DNA of 64,000 bases from UBA1952 sp965246785 (GCA_965246785.1 CBDFFM010000033.1:1-64000); one strand, 5' to 3'. Positions 25,408 through 34,257 are shown, counted from the first letter of the stretch. Translations and numbers: made by a program. Notes: generated by a model from the sequence alone, not told the origin.

Positions 25408-27138
25408 ATGCCGACGACGACTGCTACCGCCAAGCGATGGACAATGAAGGAGATAGACCGGGAGGCAGAGGCGCAACTGTGCAAGGAGCTCCCGACGATC
25501 AACCCGGCCCTCTGTACGCTACTGGCGGCGCGGGGCATTAAGGATTTTGAGGAGGCGAAGCGTTTTTTCCGCCCAACCCTTACCGATCTGCACGACCCCT
25601 TCCTTATGCGGGGCATGAAGGAGGCCGTGGCGCGTATTACCGAGGCTATCGAGTGGCACGAGCGCATCATGGTGTATGGGGATTATGACGTGGATGGCAC
25701 GACGGCGGTGAGCGTGGTGTATTCTTTCCTGCGAGAGGCCTATCCGAAGGGCGATATATCCTACTACATCCCGCACCGCAGCCGCGAGGGCTATGGTGTG
25801 AGCAAAGCGGGCATTGACTTCGCAAAAGAGAATGCATACACGCTCCTCATTACGCTGGACTGCGGCATCAAGAGCACGCCGTTGATAGAGTATGCAAAGA
25901 AGCTGGGCATAGACGTGATTGTGTGCGACCACCACCTTCCAGACTCGGTCTTGCCGCCCGCGCTGGCGATATTGAACCCAAAGCAGCCGCTGTGCAAGTA
26001 TCCATACAAGGAATTGAGCGGCTGCGGCATCGGCTTCAAGCTGGTGCAGGCTTTAGCTATGAAACTGAATCTGCCGGGCGAGGCTTATGAGCAGTATTTA
26101 GACCTTGTGGCGACATCCATCGCGGCAGACATTGTGCCGATAGACGGGGAGAACCGGACGCTGGCTTTTTACGGGATTAAGAAGGTGAATGAAGACCCAA
26201 GTCTGTCTATAAAAACGCTGATTGGTGTGTCAGGGATTAAGAAGAGCCTTTGCGTGAGCGACCTTGTCTTTGTAATAGGCCCGCGCGTAAATGCGGCAGG
26301 AAGAATGGATGATGCAAGGAAGGCGGTTGACCTGTTTATTGAGAAAGATGAGGTAAAGAGCGCGGTACTTGCGGAGGCCTTGCAGGTGGACAACTTCGAC
26401 CGCAAGGAGATAGACCGGACAATTACCGAGGAAGCGATTGCAATGCTGCATCGCGAGGATGCCCTCTATCCCGGCCGCCGCGCGACGGTGCTGTATCAGC
26501 CGCACTGGCACAAGGGCGTGGTAGGCATCGTGGCGAGCCGCCTGATTGACCATTTCTACCGCCCCACAATTGTGCTTACCGGCACGAATGGCAAGGTGGC
26601 GGGCTCGGCGCGCTCGGTGCAGGGCTTTAATATCTACGAAGCCATCCACGAGTGCCGCGACCTGCTGGAAAACTATGGCGGCCACAACTTCGCCGCTGGC
26701 ATGACGATGCTTCCTGAGCGTGTGGATGCCTTTAAGGCGCGCTTTGAGGAGATTGTGGCGAGCCGCATTACGCCGGAGCAACGCATCCCGGAAATCCAGG
26801 TGGATGCGGAGCTGAACTTTTCGGACATCAAGCCGTCGTTCTACAAGATTTTGCAGCAGTTTGAGCCGTTCGGGCCGGCCAATATGCGTCCGGTATTCCT
26901 CACGCGGCGCGTGAATGATTATCGCGGCTGGTCAAAGATTGTAAAGGAGACGCACCTGCGCTTTGTGGTGCAGCAGCCGCACCGCGAGGTGGTGGAGGGC
27001 ATTGGCTTCGGGTTGGCGCATTACTATCCTTTGCTGGAAAAGGGGCCTGTGGATTTGGTCTATACCGTTGATGAGAATGAATTCAACGGGCAGACGAAGT
27101 TGCAACTGAAGGTGCTGGATGTGCGGGTGAGCAAGTAG
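25408..27138 (+). CDS. recJ: Single-stranded-DNA-specific 5'-3' exonuclease
   Basis: 576 residues from ATG 25408; the 30 residues upstream come from repeat DNA, and homologues start near RWTMKEIDREAEAQL. DHH-family nuclease acting in RecF-pathway recombination and base repair, cytoplasmic. Motifs: VYGDYDVDGTTA (motif I), TLDCGIKS, VCDHHLP (the DHH motif), NPKQPLCKYPYKELSG, and the DHHA1 half with GSARSVQGFNI and GGHNFAAGMT. An OB-fold follows near the C-terminus (FEPFGPANMRPVF). Convergent with the kynurenine monooxygenase, only 5 bp between stop codons. Confidence 0.96.
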   Translation: MPTTTATAKRWTMKEIDREAEAQLCKELPTINPALCTLLAARGIKDFEEAKRFFRPTLTDLHDPFLMRGMKEAVARITEAIEWHERIMVYGDYDVDGTTAVSVVYSFLREAYPKGDISYYIPHRSREGYGVSKAGIDFAKENAYTLLITLDCGIKSTPLIEYAKKLGIDVIVCDHHLPDSVLPPALAILNPKQPLCKYPYKELSGCGIGFKLVQALAMKLNLPGEAYEQYLDLVATSIAADIVPIDGENRTLAFYGIKKVNEDPSLSIKTLIGVSGIKKSLCVSDLVFVIGPRVNAAGRMDDARKAVDLFIEKDEVKSAVLAEALQVDNFDRKEIDRTITEEAIAMLHREDALYPGRRATVLYQPHWHKGVVGIVASRLIDHFYRPTIVLTGTNGKVAGSARSVQGFNIYEAIHECRDLLENYGGHNFAAGMTMLPERVDAFKARFEEIVASRITPEQRIPEIQVDAELNFSDIKPSFYKILQQFEPFGPANMRPVFLTRRVNDYRGWSKIVKETHLRFVVQQPHREVVEGIGFGLAHYYPLLEKGPVDLVYTVDENEFNGQTKLQLKVLDVRVSK

Positions 27139-27143
27139 GGGGC

Positions 27144-28562
27144 TTACTTACTACCAAAGTCCAGTGTCTGTACTTCCTGATGGTATTCGTCCATCCAACT
27201 GTCTAATTGTTGCTTGAAAGCTTCTTGTTTGCAGCTTTCCTCAAAATCTCCCTTGCTCATGATGCGCTCCAAGAGGCGGTCTTGCGCAGCGATGCATTGC
27301 AGCGCGGTTGCATAAGGCGTGTGTGAAAAAGATACAAGCTCATACACAGAGGTGAATTGCTCCGGATAGCGGATGCCGATTTCTTTCTCAATCTTCTTGC
27401 GCTGCAGAAAGCGCGGGTCGGCGACTTTATCGCGCATTTCTGTGAAGTTGAGCAGGGCCAGCTCGGCTACAGAATCACCGGCTGCCTTGCGCTTGCGCTG
27501 ATATTCTTTTAGAATGATGTTCCAGTCTTCACCGTGCGCATCTATCAGGCCGCTGAGTACGGAGCAATCTTCAAAGCCGGCGTTCATACCTTGTCCGTAG
27601 AAGGGAACGATGGCGTGGGCGGCATCACCAATGAGTGCGCTCTTATTGCCGAAATGCCATTGGGAGATGTGCGTGGTGATGAGCGAAGCAACGGGATTAG
27701 CTCGGAACTGCTGTGCATAATCCGGTATCAGCGGGATAGCATCTGCGAAATGCTTTTGGAAGAATGGCGCTAATGCCGCGTCGTCCTTCAGTGCATCAAA
27801 GCTGTCCTCGCCTTCAAAAGGCATAAAGAGGGTGCAGGTAAAGGAGCCGTCGGTATTGGGCAACGCGATGAGCATGAACTTGCCGCGCGGCCAGATGTGC
27901 AGGGCGTGCTTTTCCATGCGCCATTTGGCGTCGCCTTCGCCGGGGGTGATGTTCAACTCTTTATAGCCATACTCAATATAATCTTGCCGGGCGCTGACTC
28001 TGTCTAAGTAAGAATAGGACGTGCGGAGTGCAGAGAATGCGCCGTCTGCGCCAAAGAGTAAATCTGCTTGAAGTTCGGATTGCGGATTGCGGATTGCGGA
28101 TTGCTCGCGAGAGGAAGTGTTGCCGGCGTCAGTTGTTTCTTCTAAATAAAGAATGTTGTTCGGTACATCCACCCTTGCGCAGCGTTGATTGAAATGAATG
28201 GTTGCGCCTGCTTCTTCTGCAAGACTCATCAGTCGCTTATTCAGTTCGCCGCGCGATACACTATAAATCGCCTCACCATTGCGTCCGTAAGGCTGGAAAG
28301 CGGTGCTTCCATCCGGCAGGTGCAGGAAACGGCCATTCATCGGAATGGCAATCTGCTCCATATCTTCTTTGAGGCCCGCGAGCTCCAGCGCATGCCAGCC
28401 GCGGGTGCTCATGGCGAGGTTGATGGAACGGCCTGCGCCGATAGCGGCCTTTCGCATATCCGGGCGGCGCTCGTAGATGGTGACTGGATAGCCACGACGG
28501 CGGAGTAATATGGCGAGCAGCGAGCCTACAAGGCCTGCGCCGAGGATGGTGACGTTTCTCAA
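27144..28562 (-). CDS. kmo: Kynurenine 3-monooxygenase
   Basis: 472 residues. FAD- and NADPH-dependent hydroxylase of L-kynurenine in tryptophan degradation / quinolinate formation. FAD site GAGLVGSLLAILL at 8-20 and ERRPD at the end of the second strand. The KMO signature AIGAGRSINLAMSTRG is at 40-55, and the ALIGDAAHAIVPFYGQGMNAGFED flavin motif near 305. C-terminal helices resemble the membrane-associated end of eukaryotic KMO. Residues about 143-165 (containing SAIRNPQSELQ) are an in-frame insertion encoded by a four-copy 7-bp repeat at 28077-28104. No kynureninase or HAO gene lies alongside. Confidence 0.93.
   Translation of the reverse strand: MRNVTILGAGLVGSLLAILLRRRGYPVTIYERRPDMRKAAIGAGRSINLAMSTRGWHALELAGLKEDMEQIAIPMNGRFLHLPDGSTAFQPYGRNGEAIYSVSRGELNKRLMSLAEEAGATIHFNQRCARVDVPNNILYLEETTDAGNTSSREQSAIRNPQSELQADLLFGADGAFSALRTSYSYLDRVSARQDYIEYGYKELNITPGEGDAKWRMEKHALHIWPRGKFMLIALPNTDGSFTCTLFMPFEGEDSFDALKDDAALAPFFQKHFADAIPLIPDYAQQFRANPVASLITTHISQWHFGNKSALIGDAAHAIVPFYGQGMNAGFEDCSVLSGLIDAHGEDWNIILKEYQRKRKAAGDSVAELALLNFTEMRDKVADPRFLQRKKIEKEIGIRYPEQFTSVYELVSFSHTPYATALQCIAAQDRLLERIMSKGDFEESCKQEAFKQQLDSWMDEYHQEVQTLDFGSK
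28077..28104. repeat. Heptanucleotide tandem repeat (GGATTGC)x4 inside kmo
   Basis: Four perfect contiguous copies. Because 7 is not a multiple of 3, loss or gain of one copy would shift the kmo reading frame. Confidence 0.92.
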
Positions 28563-28613
28563 AGTGGAAAGTTGAAAGTCAAAAGTAGAAAGCCGGTGTG
28601 TGCTTTCCGCTTC

Positions 28614-28877
28614 TTAATCGTACACATCCTTTCTGTCGCCGATTGCTACGACTTCTATTTGCAGTACGGCATCCCGGATTTCGTAGATGATGCGGTAATT
28701 ACCCTTCCGGACGCGATAGGCATCTGCGCCTTTCAGCTTTTTGCAGCCAACGGGCCGCGGATTTTGAGCGAGTGATTGAATAACGGTGAGCAATAGAATC
28801 GCAACATCATCCGGCAGCTTATCCAACTGCTTTTGTGCAGCTTTGCTGATGGATATGCTGTAAGTCGCAGGTTCCAT
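28614..28877 (-). CDS. RelE/ParE-family toxin
   Basis: 87 residues. Small basic ribosome-dependent mRNA endoribonuclease fold: SISISKAAQKQLDKLPDD, NPRPVGCKKLKGADAYRVRKGNYRIIYEI and a closing VVAIGDRKDVYD. These are the RelE/YoeB-type core with the conserved Arg pair and final basic/aromatic residues. The ATG at 28877 overlaps the TGA of the upstream antitoxin by one base (TGATG), so the two are translationally coupled. It is the first gene of the accessory patch 28.6-30.1 kb. Confidence 0.85.
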   Translation of the reverse strand: MEPATYSISISKAAQKQLDKLPDDVAILLLTVIQSLAQNPRPVGCKKLKGADAYRVRKGNYRIIYEIRDAVLQIEVVAIGDRKDVYD

Positions 28878-29068
28878 CAAAGCTTCAGGTTGCGCTGGGC
28901 GACATATTCCGACAGCGGCATTGATTCTCCCCCTTCCGCCTTTGCGGTTTGATAGAGCTTTAGGTCTTGGGTGTCCTCAGCCTGCTCCAGGAGGCGCTCA
29001 TAGTCCTGAATGGAGAGAATAACGCCAGTGCGGTTGCCGGTTGTGTCGGTGATGAATTGGGTGTTCAT
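28877..29068 (-). CDS. Antitoxin of the RelE-type module
   Basis: 63 residues from ATG 29068 (MNTQFITDTTGNRTGVILSIQDYERLLEQAED). The opening strand-helix-helix (TGNRTGVILSIQDYERLL) matches the Phd/YefM-like or short RelB-type DNA-binding domain of antitoxins, and the acidic middle plus SMPLSEYVAQRNL fits a toxin-binding tail. It neutralises the toxin and probably represses the operon. One-base overlap with the toxin. Confidence 0.78.
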   Translation of the reverse strand: MNTQFITDTTGNRTGVILSIQDYERLLEQAEDTQDLKLYQTAKAEGGESMPLSEYVAQRNLKL

Positions 29069-29091
29069 AGTCTTTGGCCTGTCTTCCAAAT

Positions 29092-29340
29092 TTACGAAAA
29101 GGCTGCCTTGAAACGAAGCTTATGGCTGCGGTAAGTGCGGTGTGGATAGCTCTCAAAAATCTGCCTGTGCGTCCAGCCGCTTTCTAAAAGCTCTAAGAGT
29201 AATTCCACGGAGATGCGCGTGCCGGTAATTACTGGCTTGCCGAGAGGATGGACGGTCTTGGGTGATGTGGTCTTGCGAGTGCAGTGAGAAACGGTATTTG
29301 TTGGGCTGGTACTTTTACAAAGCAAGTGCAGACGTATCAT
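29092..29340 (-). pseudogene. DUF433 antitoxin-like remnant (frameshifted)
   Basis: GKPVITGTRISVELLLELLESGWTHRQIFESYPH is a good match to the DUF433 winged-helix family (VapB-type antitoxins). After YPH the frame continues as RTYRSHKLRFK, whereas a one-base shift gives the expected LTAAIS. The N-terminus (CTRKTTSPKTVHPL) is also degraded. I read this as a decayed gene. It ends 24 bp upstream of the RelE-type antitoxin gene on the same strand. Confidence 0.55.
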
Positions 29341-29367
29341 TTATTGCCAAGAAACTTAAACCCCTTC

Positions 29368-29904
29368 ATGACGACAACTAATAAAAAGGTTGGAAAAATT
29401 ATTACTCATCCCGAACAAGTATATGCTAACGCTAAATGGCGAATAGTAACGGGAGAAATAAAACGGCTGGCGGGTAGGCCAGGGAGAATTCAAAGTCTGT
29501 TCAAAATTATTGCAGAGAAGATTCCTATAGAAGCTTTTGCAAGTGTCAAAAAGCAAATACGCAGCGACTTCGGTAAGGTAAATGGAGTTTATGTAGCTCA
29601 TGATTCAATGTCGTACCCGCTATACATAGGTCGGGGTGACATTTTTGCTCGTTTAGCTACGAGGTTCAAAACACACCCTAACGAGTTGCACTATTTTTCG
29701 TTTTACGTTGTAGAAGAGAAAATGCATGAACGGGAAATTGAAACATTTCTTATCCACGTTTGCGGTTCTCTTCTCCAGTTCAATCAAAAGAAGAAAAGGG
29801 TGACACTTGACCCAGGAAAAATTTCCGATTACGAGGTTGGCTTAACCTATGTTGTTCGTCAGAAAAAAAGAGGCCGTACCGTGAAAGCCAAAAAGCCTTC
29901 ATAA
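29368..29904 (+). CDS. GIY-YIG-like nuclease domain protein
   Basis: 178 residues from ATG 29368. The central block NGVYVAHDSMSYPLYIGRGDIFARL is a GIY-YIG motif: GVY, then YIGRG about 13 residues later, with an Arg ten residues on (ATRFKTH). HYFSFYVVEEKMHEREIETFLIHVCG follows with the E of the metal site, then LLQFNQKKKR. Family members cut DNA at single sites. Composition is clearly more AT-rich than the neighbours, with AAA/AAT codons, consistent with acquisition from elsewhere. It sits beside a toxin/antitoxin pair and two broken ORFs. Partner or target unknown. Confidence 0.6.
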   Translation: MTTTNKKVGKIITHPEQVYANAKWRIVTGEIKRLAGRPGRIQSLFKIIAEKIPIEAFASVKKQIRSDFGKVNGVYVAHDSMSYPLYIGRGDIFARLATRFKTHPNELHYFSFYVVEEKMHEREIETFLIHVCGSLLQFNQKKKRVTLDPGKISDYEVGLTYVVRQKKRGRTVKAKKPS

Positions 29905-30138
29905 TAATTAAATATTTTGCTTAGTCTTATTACTAACATCACATCATCTTTAGCTAACCACTTAAACAGCGACCTATATTTCTCCGTTATCTCGCTCCAG
30001 ATTTCTTCTACCGGAATGCGGCGATGGTTTTTATAAGCTTTCAATTCACCGATGAATCGATAGACAGCGCGTAATTCTGCCGTCTAATTCATCTATGCGG
30101 TCGTGCAATGAAAGTCTTAGTGCGGCTACGTTTGGCAT
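29859..30138 (-). pseudogene. Small broken ORF, unrecognised
   Basis: An ATG at 30138 opens MPNVAALRLSLHDRIDELD, which stops soon after, while a second frame continues as ELRAVYRFIGELKAYKNHRRIPVEEIWSEITEKYRSLFKWLAKDD. A single-base change near 30080 would join them into one helical, charged protein of about 90 residues. The 3' end overlaps the convergent GIY-YIG-like gene. I cannot assign a family. Confidence 0.4.
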
Positions 30139-30181
30139 AATGGAATATCCTTTAAACCTAAAATTACAAAAAACTCACCGC

Positions 30182-30559
30182 CTACGATTCCTCATCAAAC
30201 AGCTCCCGCTCCAGAATCTCCATAGAGATAATATCAATCCCCTCCACCTCCGTAGGCGCAATATTGATGGCGCTCTCCATCTGAGACTCCTTTGCAACAT
30301 CCAATACAACCGACGACAAGCCGGTAAACACCAGCGACCGCCCTTCCGAATAAGCCGTCTCATGCCAGGTGGCAAGCGCTTCAAAAGCCGCCTCATCCGC
30401 AGACTGGCAGGCCGACAGGTCAATAAGGACGTTTACTGGGCCGCCGTCCGCCAGGCTCGCCGCTTTCTCCTCCAGCTTGGCTGCCATATTTACATTTAAG
30501 TGCTCACCGATAGGCGCTATACGCACATAGGTATCTCTGGTATCAATTTTGAACTCCAT
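30182..30559 (-). CDS. STAS-domain protein (anti-sigma-factor-antagonist-like)
   Basis: 125 residues from ATG 30559 (MEFKIDTRDTYVRIAPIGEHLN). STAS fold: alternating strands and helices, VNVLIDLSACQSADEAAFEAL in the position of the DLSxxxxxDSxG phosphoserine loop. The loop serine is followed by AD rather than DS-G, so phosphorylation by an anti-sigma kinase is uncertain. The C-terminal tail (EGIDIISMEILERELF) is acidic. Relatives in Bacteroidota act in stress or partner-switch signalling. No kinase or phosphatase gene is adjacent; clpC is divergent. Confidence 0.72.
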   Translation of the reverse strand: MEFKIDTRDTYVRIAPIGEHLNVNMAAKLEEKAASLADGGPVNVLIDLSACQSADEAAFEALATWHETAYSEGRSLVFTGLSSVVLDVAKESQMESAINIAPTEVEGIDIISMEILERELFDEES

Positions 30560-30766
30560 GGCGAATCGTTTGTTGTGATGATGTGATTGGGAATGGGGCA
30601 CAAATTACTTCATCCCTTCATCGCCGCTCTTTCGTAAATTTATTCCTGACCAAAAGACAGTTTCACGCAAAGAGCACAACGGCGCCGCAAAGAACGCAAA
30701 GGCTTTAATCTGATGCCTATGCGTGAACAGCTTTCTACTTTCTACTAAAAACTTTCTACTAAAAGA

Positions 30767-33313
30767 ATGGATTCTAATTTCTCACCAAAAGTCAAGGAAA
30801 TCATTTCCTACAGCCGCGAGGAAGCCCTCCGGCTCGGCAATGATTTCATTGGCACCGAGCACCTGCTGCTGGGCCTCATCCGAGAGGGCGAGGGGATGGC
30901 GGTACAGGTTTTGAATGCGATGCAGATTGACCTCTTTGACCTGCGCAAAGAGCTGGAGATTGCGATTAAGGACAAGAACAACCGCCCGGTTGCCAATATC
31001 AATTCCCTCCCGCTCACCAAGCAGGCTGAAAAAGTAATACGCATCACCGTGCTGGAAGCGAAGGCCCTGAAAAGCCCGACCGTGGAGACCGAACACCTGA
31101 TGCTTTCTATTCTGAAGAGTAAAGAAGCAGTCGCCACCCAAATCCTCCATCAATACGAAGTGGACTACGAACGTTTTAAAAATGAACTGGCCATCCTGCA
31201 GGGACATGGCCCCTCCGCCGCTTACGGCGACGACCCAGGCTCCGAAGAGTTTGACGACGACGACGAGCGCAAGCAATACCAGCAGCAACGCCGGGCAGGC
31301 AGTGCGGGCAATGCAAAGAGCAAGACGCCTGTCTTGGACAACTTTGGCCGCGACATCACGAAGCTTGCTGAGCTGGGCACGCTTGACCCGATTGTGGGCC
31401 GCGAGGAAGAAATTGAGCGCGTAAGCCAGATTCTTTCCCGTAGAAAAAAGAACAACCCAATCCTCATCGGTGAGCCTGGCGTTGGTAAAACCGCCATCGT
31501 GGAAGGCTTGGCCCTCCGCATTGTGCAGCGCAAAGTGAGCCGTGTGCTTTTTGATAAGCGCGTCGTTTCCCTTGACCTCGCAGCGCTGGTGGCCGGTACC
31601 AAATACCGCGGCCAGTTTGAGGAGCGCATGAAGGCCATCATGAATGAGCTGGAGAAGAACCGCGACGTGATTCTCTTTATTGATGAGATTCACACCATCG
31701 TGGGTGCGGGCGGCGCCAGCGGCTCGCTGGATGCTTCCAACATCTTCAAGCCCGCCCTTGCCCGTGGCGACCTGCAATGCATCGGCGCGTCCACGCTGGA
31801 CGAGTACCGCATGTACATTGAGAAGGATGGCGCGCTTGACCGTCGCTTCCAGAAGGTGCTCATTGAGCCGCCTTCCGTGGAGGAGACGATTATCATCCTC
31901 ACCAACATCCAAAACAAGTACGAGGACTTCCACAATGTGACGTATGACAAGGCGTCCATTGAAAGCGCCGTGAAGCTTTCCGACCGCTACATGACCGACC
32001 GTCTCTTGCCCGACAAGGCGATTGACGTGATGGACGAAGTAGGCGCGCGCGTACACCTAAAAAACATCAACGTGCCGCCGGCCATCGTGGAGCTGGAGAA
32101 GAAGATTGAAGACATCAAGTCAGAAAAAAATAAGGTCGTAAAGAGCCAGCGTTTTGAAGAAGCAGCCTCGCTGCGCGATAAAGAAAAGCGCCTCGGCGAA
32201 GAGCTGGAAAAAGCCAAACGCGATTGGGAAGAAGATGCGAAAAGCAAGCGCTACCCAATCACGGAAGACGACATCGCGGAGGTAATCTCCATGATGACCG
32301 GCATTCCGGTGAAGCGCATGGTGACTGCTGAGACGGACAAGCTCCGCGCAATGGATGATGAGCTAAAAGCAGTCGTAGTTGGTCAGGAAGACGCGATTGG
32401 GAAAGTGGTGCGCTCCATCCAGCGGAACCGCGTTGGTCTGAAAGACCCGCGCAAGCCGATTGGCTCTTTCATCTTCCTCGGGCCTACGGGCGTGGGTAAG
32501 ACGGAGCTGGCACGCAGCCTTGCCCGCCACATGTTTGACTCGGACGCAGCCCTCATCCGCATAGATATGTCGGAGTATATGGAGAAGTTCAGCCTCTCCC
32601 GCCTCATCGGCGCGCCTCCGGGATATGTGGGTTATGAAGAAGGCGGTCAGCTCACCGAAAAGGTTCGTCGCAAGCCTTACAGCGTTGTGCTGTTGGATGA
32701 AATTGAAAAGGCCCACCCGGACATTTTCAACATCCTCCTGCAAGTGCTGGATGATGGTCAGCTTACCGACGGCCTTGGCCGCAAAGTGGACTTCAAAAAC
32801 TGCCTTATCATCATGACTTCCAACATCGGCGTTCGCCAGTTGAAGGACTTTGGTGAAGGCGTGGGCTTCTCTACCGGCGCGCGGATTGCCGCCTCAAGCG
32901 ACAATAGCCGCGGTGTGATTGAGAAGGCGCTGAAGCGCACCTTCTCTCCTGAATTCCTCAACCGGATTGACGATGTCATCATCTTCAACTCGCTGGAGCA
33001 GGAGCACATCAATCAAATCATTGACATCATCATGAAGGACGTGATGAAGCGTCTGAATACCCTCGGCTTCAACCTCGTCCTCAGCGATACAGCCAAGAAG
33101 TTCATCGCCGAGAAGGGCTATGACCAGGAGTTTGGCGCCCGTCCGCTGCACCGCGCCATTCAGAAGTATCTGGAAGACCCGCTGGCCGAAGAAATCCTTA
33201 ACCACCGCGTAAAGGAAGGCGATGTGGTGACGGCGAACTTTGCCGAAGGTGAGGAGAAGGTCTCCTTCATCATTGAGCACAAGCCTGCGGAGATTGATAC
33301 GGCGAAGGAGTAA
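30767..33313 (+). CDS. clpC: Hsp100/ClpC ATPase subunit of the Clp protease
   Basis: 848 residues. Hexameric AAA+ unfoldase that feeds ClpP. Order: two Clp N repeats (residues 1-150: NFSPKVKEIISYSREEALRLG, GTEHLLLGLIREGEG), a linker rich in D/Q (160-185), AAA-1 with Walker A GEPGVGKT and Walker B VILFIDEIHT, the M-domain/UVR coiled coil (KVVKSQRFEEAASLRDKEKRL), AAA-2 with GPTGVGKT, SEYMEKFSLSRLIGAPPGYVGYEEGGQLTE, and a C-terminal D2-small domain. Presence of the UVR region separates it from ClpA and ClpB. Terminator follows. In Bacteroidota ClpC is the main stress-protease partner. Confidence 0.96.
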   Translation: MDSNFSPKVKEIISYSREEALRLGNDFIGTEHLLLGLIREGEGMAVQVLNAMQIDLFDLRKELEIAIKDKNNRPVANINSLPLTKQAEKVIRITVLEAKALKSPTVETEHLMLSILKSKEAVATQILHQYEVDYERFKNELAILQGHGPSAAYGDDPGSEEFDDDDERKQYQQQRRAGSAGNAKSKTPVLDNFGRDITKLAELGTLDPIVGREEEIERVSQILSRRKKNNPILIGEPGVGKTAIVEGLALRIVQRKVSRVLFDKRVVSLDLAALVAGTKYRGQFEERMKAIMNELEKNRDVILFIDEIHTIVGAGGASGSLDASNIFKPALARGDLQCIGASTLDEYRMYIEKDGALDRRFQKVLIEPPSVEETIIILTNIQNKYEDFHNVTYDKASIESAVKLSDRYMTDRLLPDKAIDVMDEVGARVHLKNINVPPAIVELEKKIEDIKSEKNKVVKSQRFEEAASLRDKEKRLGEELEKAKRDWEEDAKSKRYPITEDDIAEVISMMTGIPVKRMVTAETDKLRAMDDELKAVVVGQEDAIGKVVRSIQRNRVGLKDPRKPIGSFIFLGPTGVGKTELARSLARHMFDSDAALIRIDMSEYMEKFSLSRLIGAPPGYVGYEEGGQLTEKVRRKPYSVVLLDEIEKAHPDIFNILLQVLDDGQLTDGLGRKVDFKNCLIIMTSNIGVRQLKDFGEGVGFSTGARIAASSDNSRGVIEKALKRTFSPEFLNRIDDVIIFNSLEQEHINQIIDIIMKDVMKRLNTLGFNLVLSDTAKKFIAEKGYDQEFGARPLHRAIQKYLEDPLAEEILNHRVKEGDVVTANFAEGEEKVSFIIEHKPAEIDTAKE

Positions 33314-33337
33314 ATGGAATTTTTTAGTGATAATAGA

Positions 33338-33367
33338 AACGCCCGGTTTGTGCCGGGCGTTTTTTTG
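33338..33367 (+). terminator. clpC intrinsic terminator
   Basis: AACGCCCGG / CCGGGCGTT 9-bp stem with a TTTGTG loop and a run of T. Confidence 0.92.
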
Positions 33368-33458
33368 TTTGTCGGCTGAAGATATACTATCAAATTTCTG
33401 TTGACTACTTATGCCAAGCTATATTCGTGCGCTAGTTGTATTTCAATAAAAACATTAA

Positions 33459-34136
33459 TTGGTGAAGAAGGTTTTTGAAAATATTGTTGCTCTAATAATT
33501 GAAATAATCGGGCTGATTGGTGGTGCAATTTGGGCTTATCATACACGTTGGGACTATGAACCATTAATCCTCACAATAGTATCTGCTATTGGAATTTGTT
33601 CCTTTATTGTACTAAGGCTTCTACCTCAAGACAGCGATAGACCTATTATTGAACTTGAATTTGTTCGTCAGGGCGGCATGCGTTCTTCACCAGGTATACT
33701 TCAAGATGTTAGTCCTAAAGACGAATCTGGTATGCACTATACCATGATAGTAGGCGGCATCTACGTTTTTACGATAAAAAGAAATTATCAGCTTGTGATA
33801 AGAAATAACTCCGTCAATAACGCCTACAAAATAGTTCTGTATAAAAAAGAGGAGAATTATCTTTTAGAGTTTGAAAACAAAGTCAACTCAATGGTTCCTT
33901 TGACAATTAATCAACCCATTAGTATTCAACTGAAGTATGAAATAAGCCGGCCGATGACACATCATGAAGCTGAAGAATTAATGAACTTGCCATTACCAGA
34001 AGAGCCTGAGAATTTCACTTTAATAGTCGCTTATCAAAGTGAAAGTAGAAATCAGTTCTACAGTAAGTTTATACCTCTAAAATCAAATGAGCAATTGAAG
34101 AACAAGCCAAACTTGGATGGTTACATCATGGTGTAA
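33459..34136 (+). CDS. AT-rich two-helix membrane protein, unrecognised
   Basis: 225 residues, start TTG 33459 or GTG 33462; no ATG is suitably placed. Two hydrophobic helices at about 7-27 and 35-56 are followed by a soluble domain of alternating strands (RPIIELEFVRQGG, MIVGGIYVFTIKRNYQLVIRNNSVNNAYKIVLYKK, ISIQLKYEISRP, NFTLIVAYQSESRNQ). This looks like an Ig-like or C2-like sandwich facing one side of the membrane. Codon use is markedly more AT-rich than clpC or pepA on either side, suggesting a recent arrival. Known families: none that I recognise. Confidence 0.6.
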   Translation: MVKKVFENIVALIIEIIGLIGGAIWAYHTRWDYEPLILTIVSAIGICSFIVLRLLPQDSDRPIIELEFVRQGGMRSSPGILQDVSPKDESGMHYTMIVGGIYVFTIKRNYQLVIRNNSVNNAYKIVLYKKEENYLLEFENKVNSMVPLTINQPISIQLKYEISRPMTHHEAEELMNLPLPEEPENFTLIVAYQSESRNQFYSKFIPLKSNEQLKNKPNLDGYIMV

Positions 34137-34149
34137 GTATCTCCCCTCG

Positions 34150-34257
34150 GCTGGCGCGGGCGTGCCGCCCGTTGCCCATTCCACTACCCAACAGCATACT
34201 TCCCAGTTCTACGAAGTCTCCAGACTTACAGCCGCGATAGGCAATCTTCAGATTGCC
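34150..34257. repeat. Dispersed GC-rich palindromic repeat cluster
   Basis: Holds a GGCGTGCCGCC core, a small AAGTCTCCAGACTT palindrome, and GGCAATCTTCAGATTGCC (34240-34257). The last overlaps and supplies the stop codon region of the DUF1772 gene. Confidence 0.6.

Noticed and set aside
30782..32056. 424-residue open frame antisense to clpC
   Set aside because: Shadow of a GC-rich conserved gene; no independent signal.
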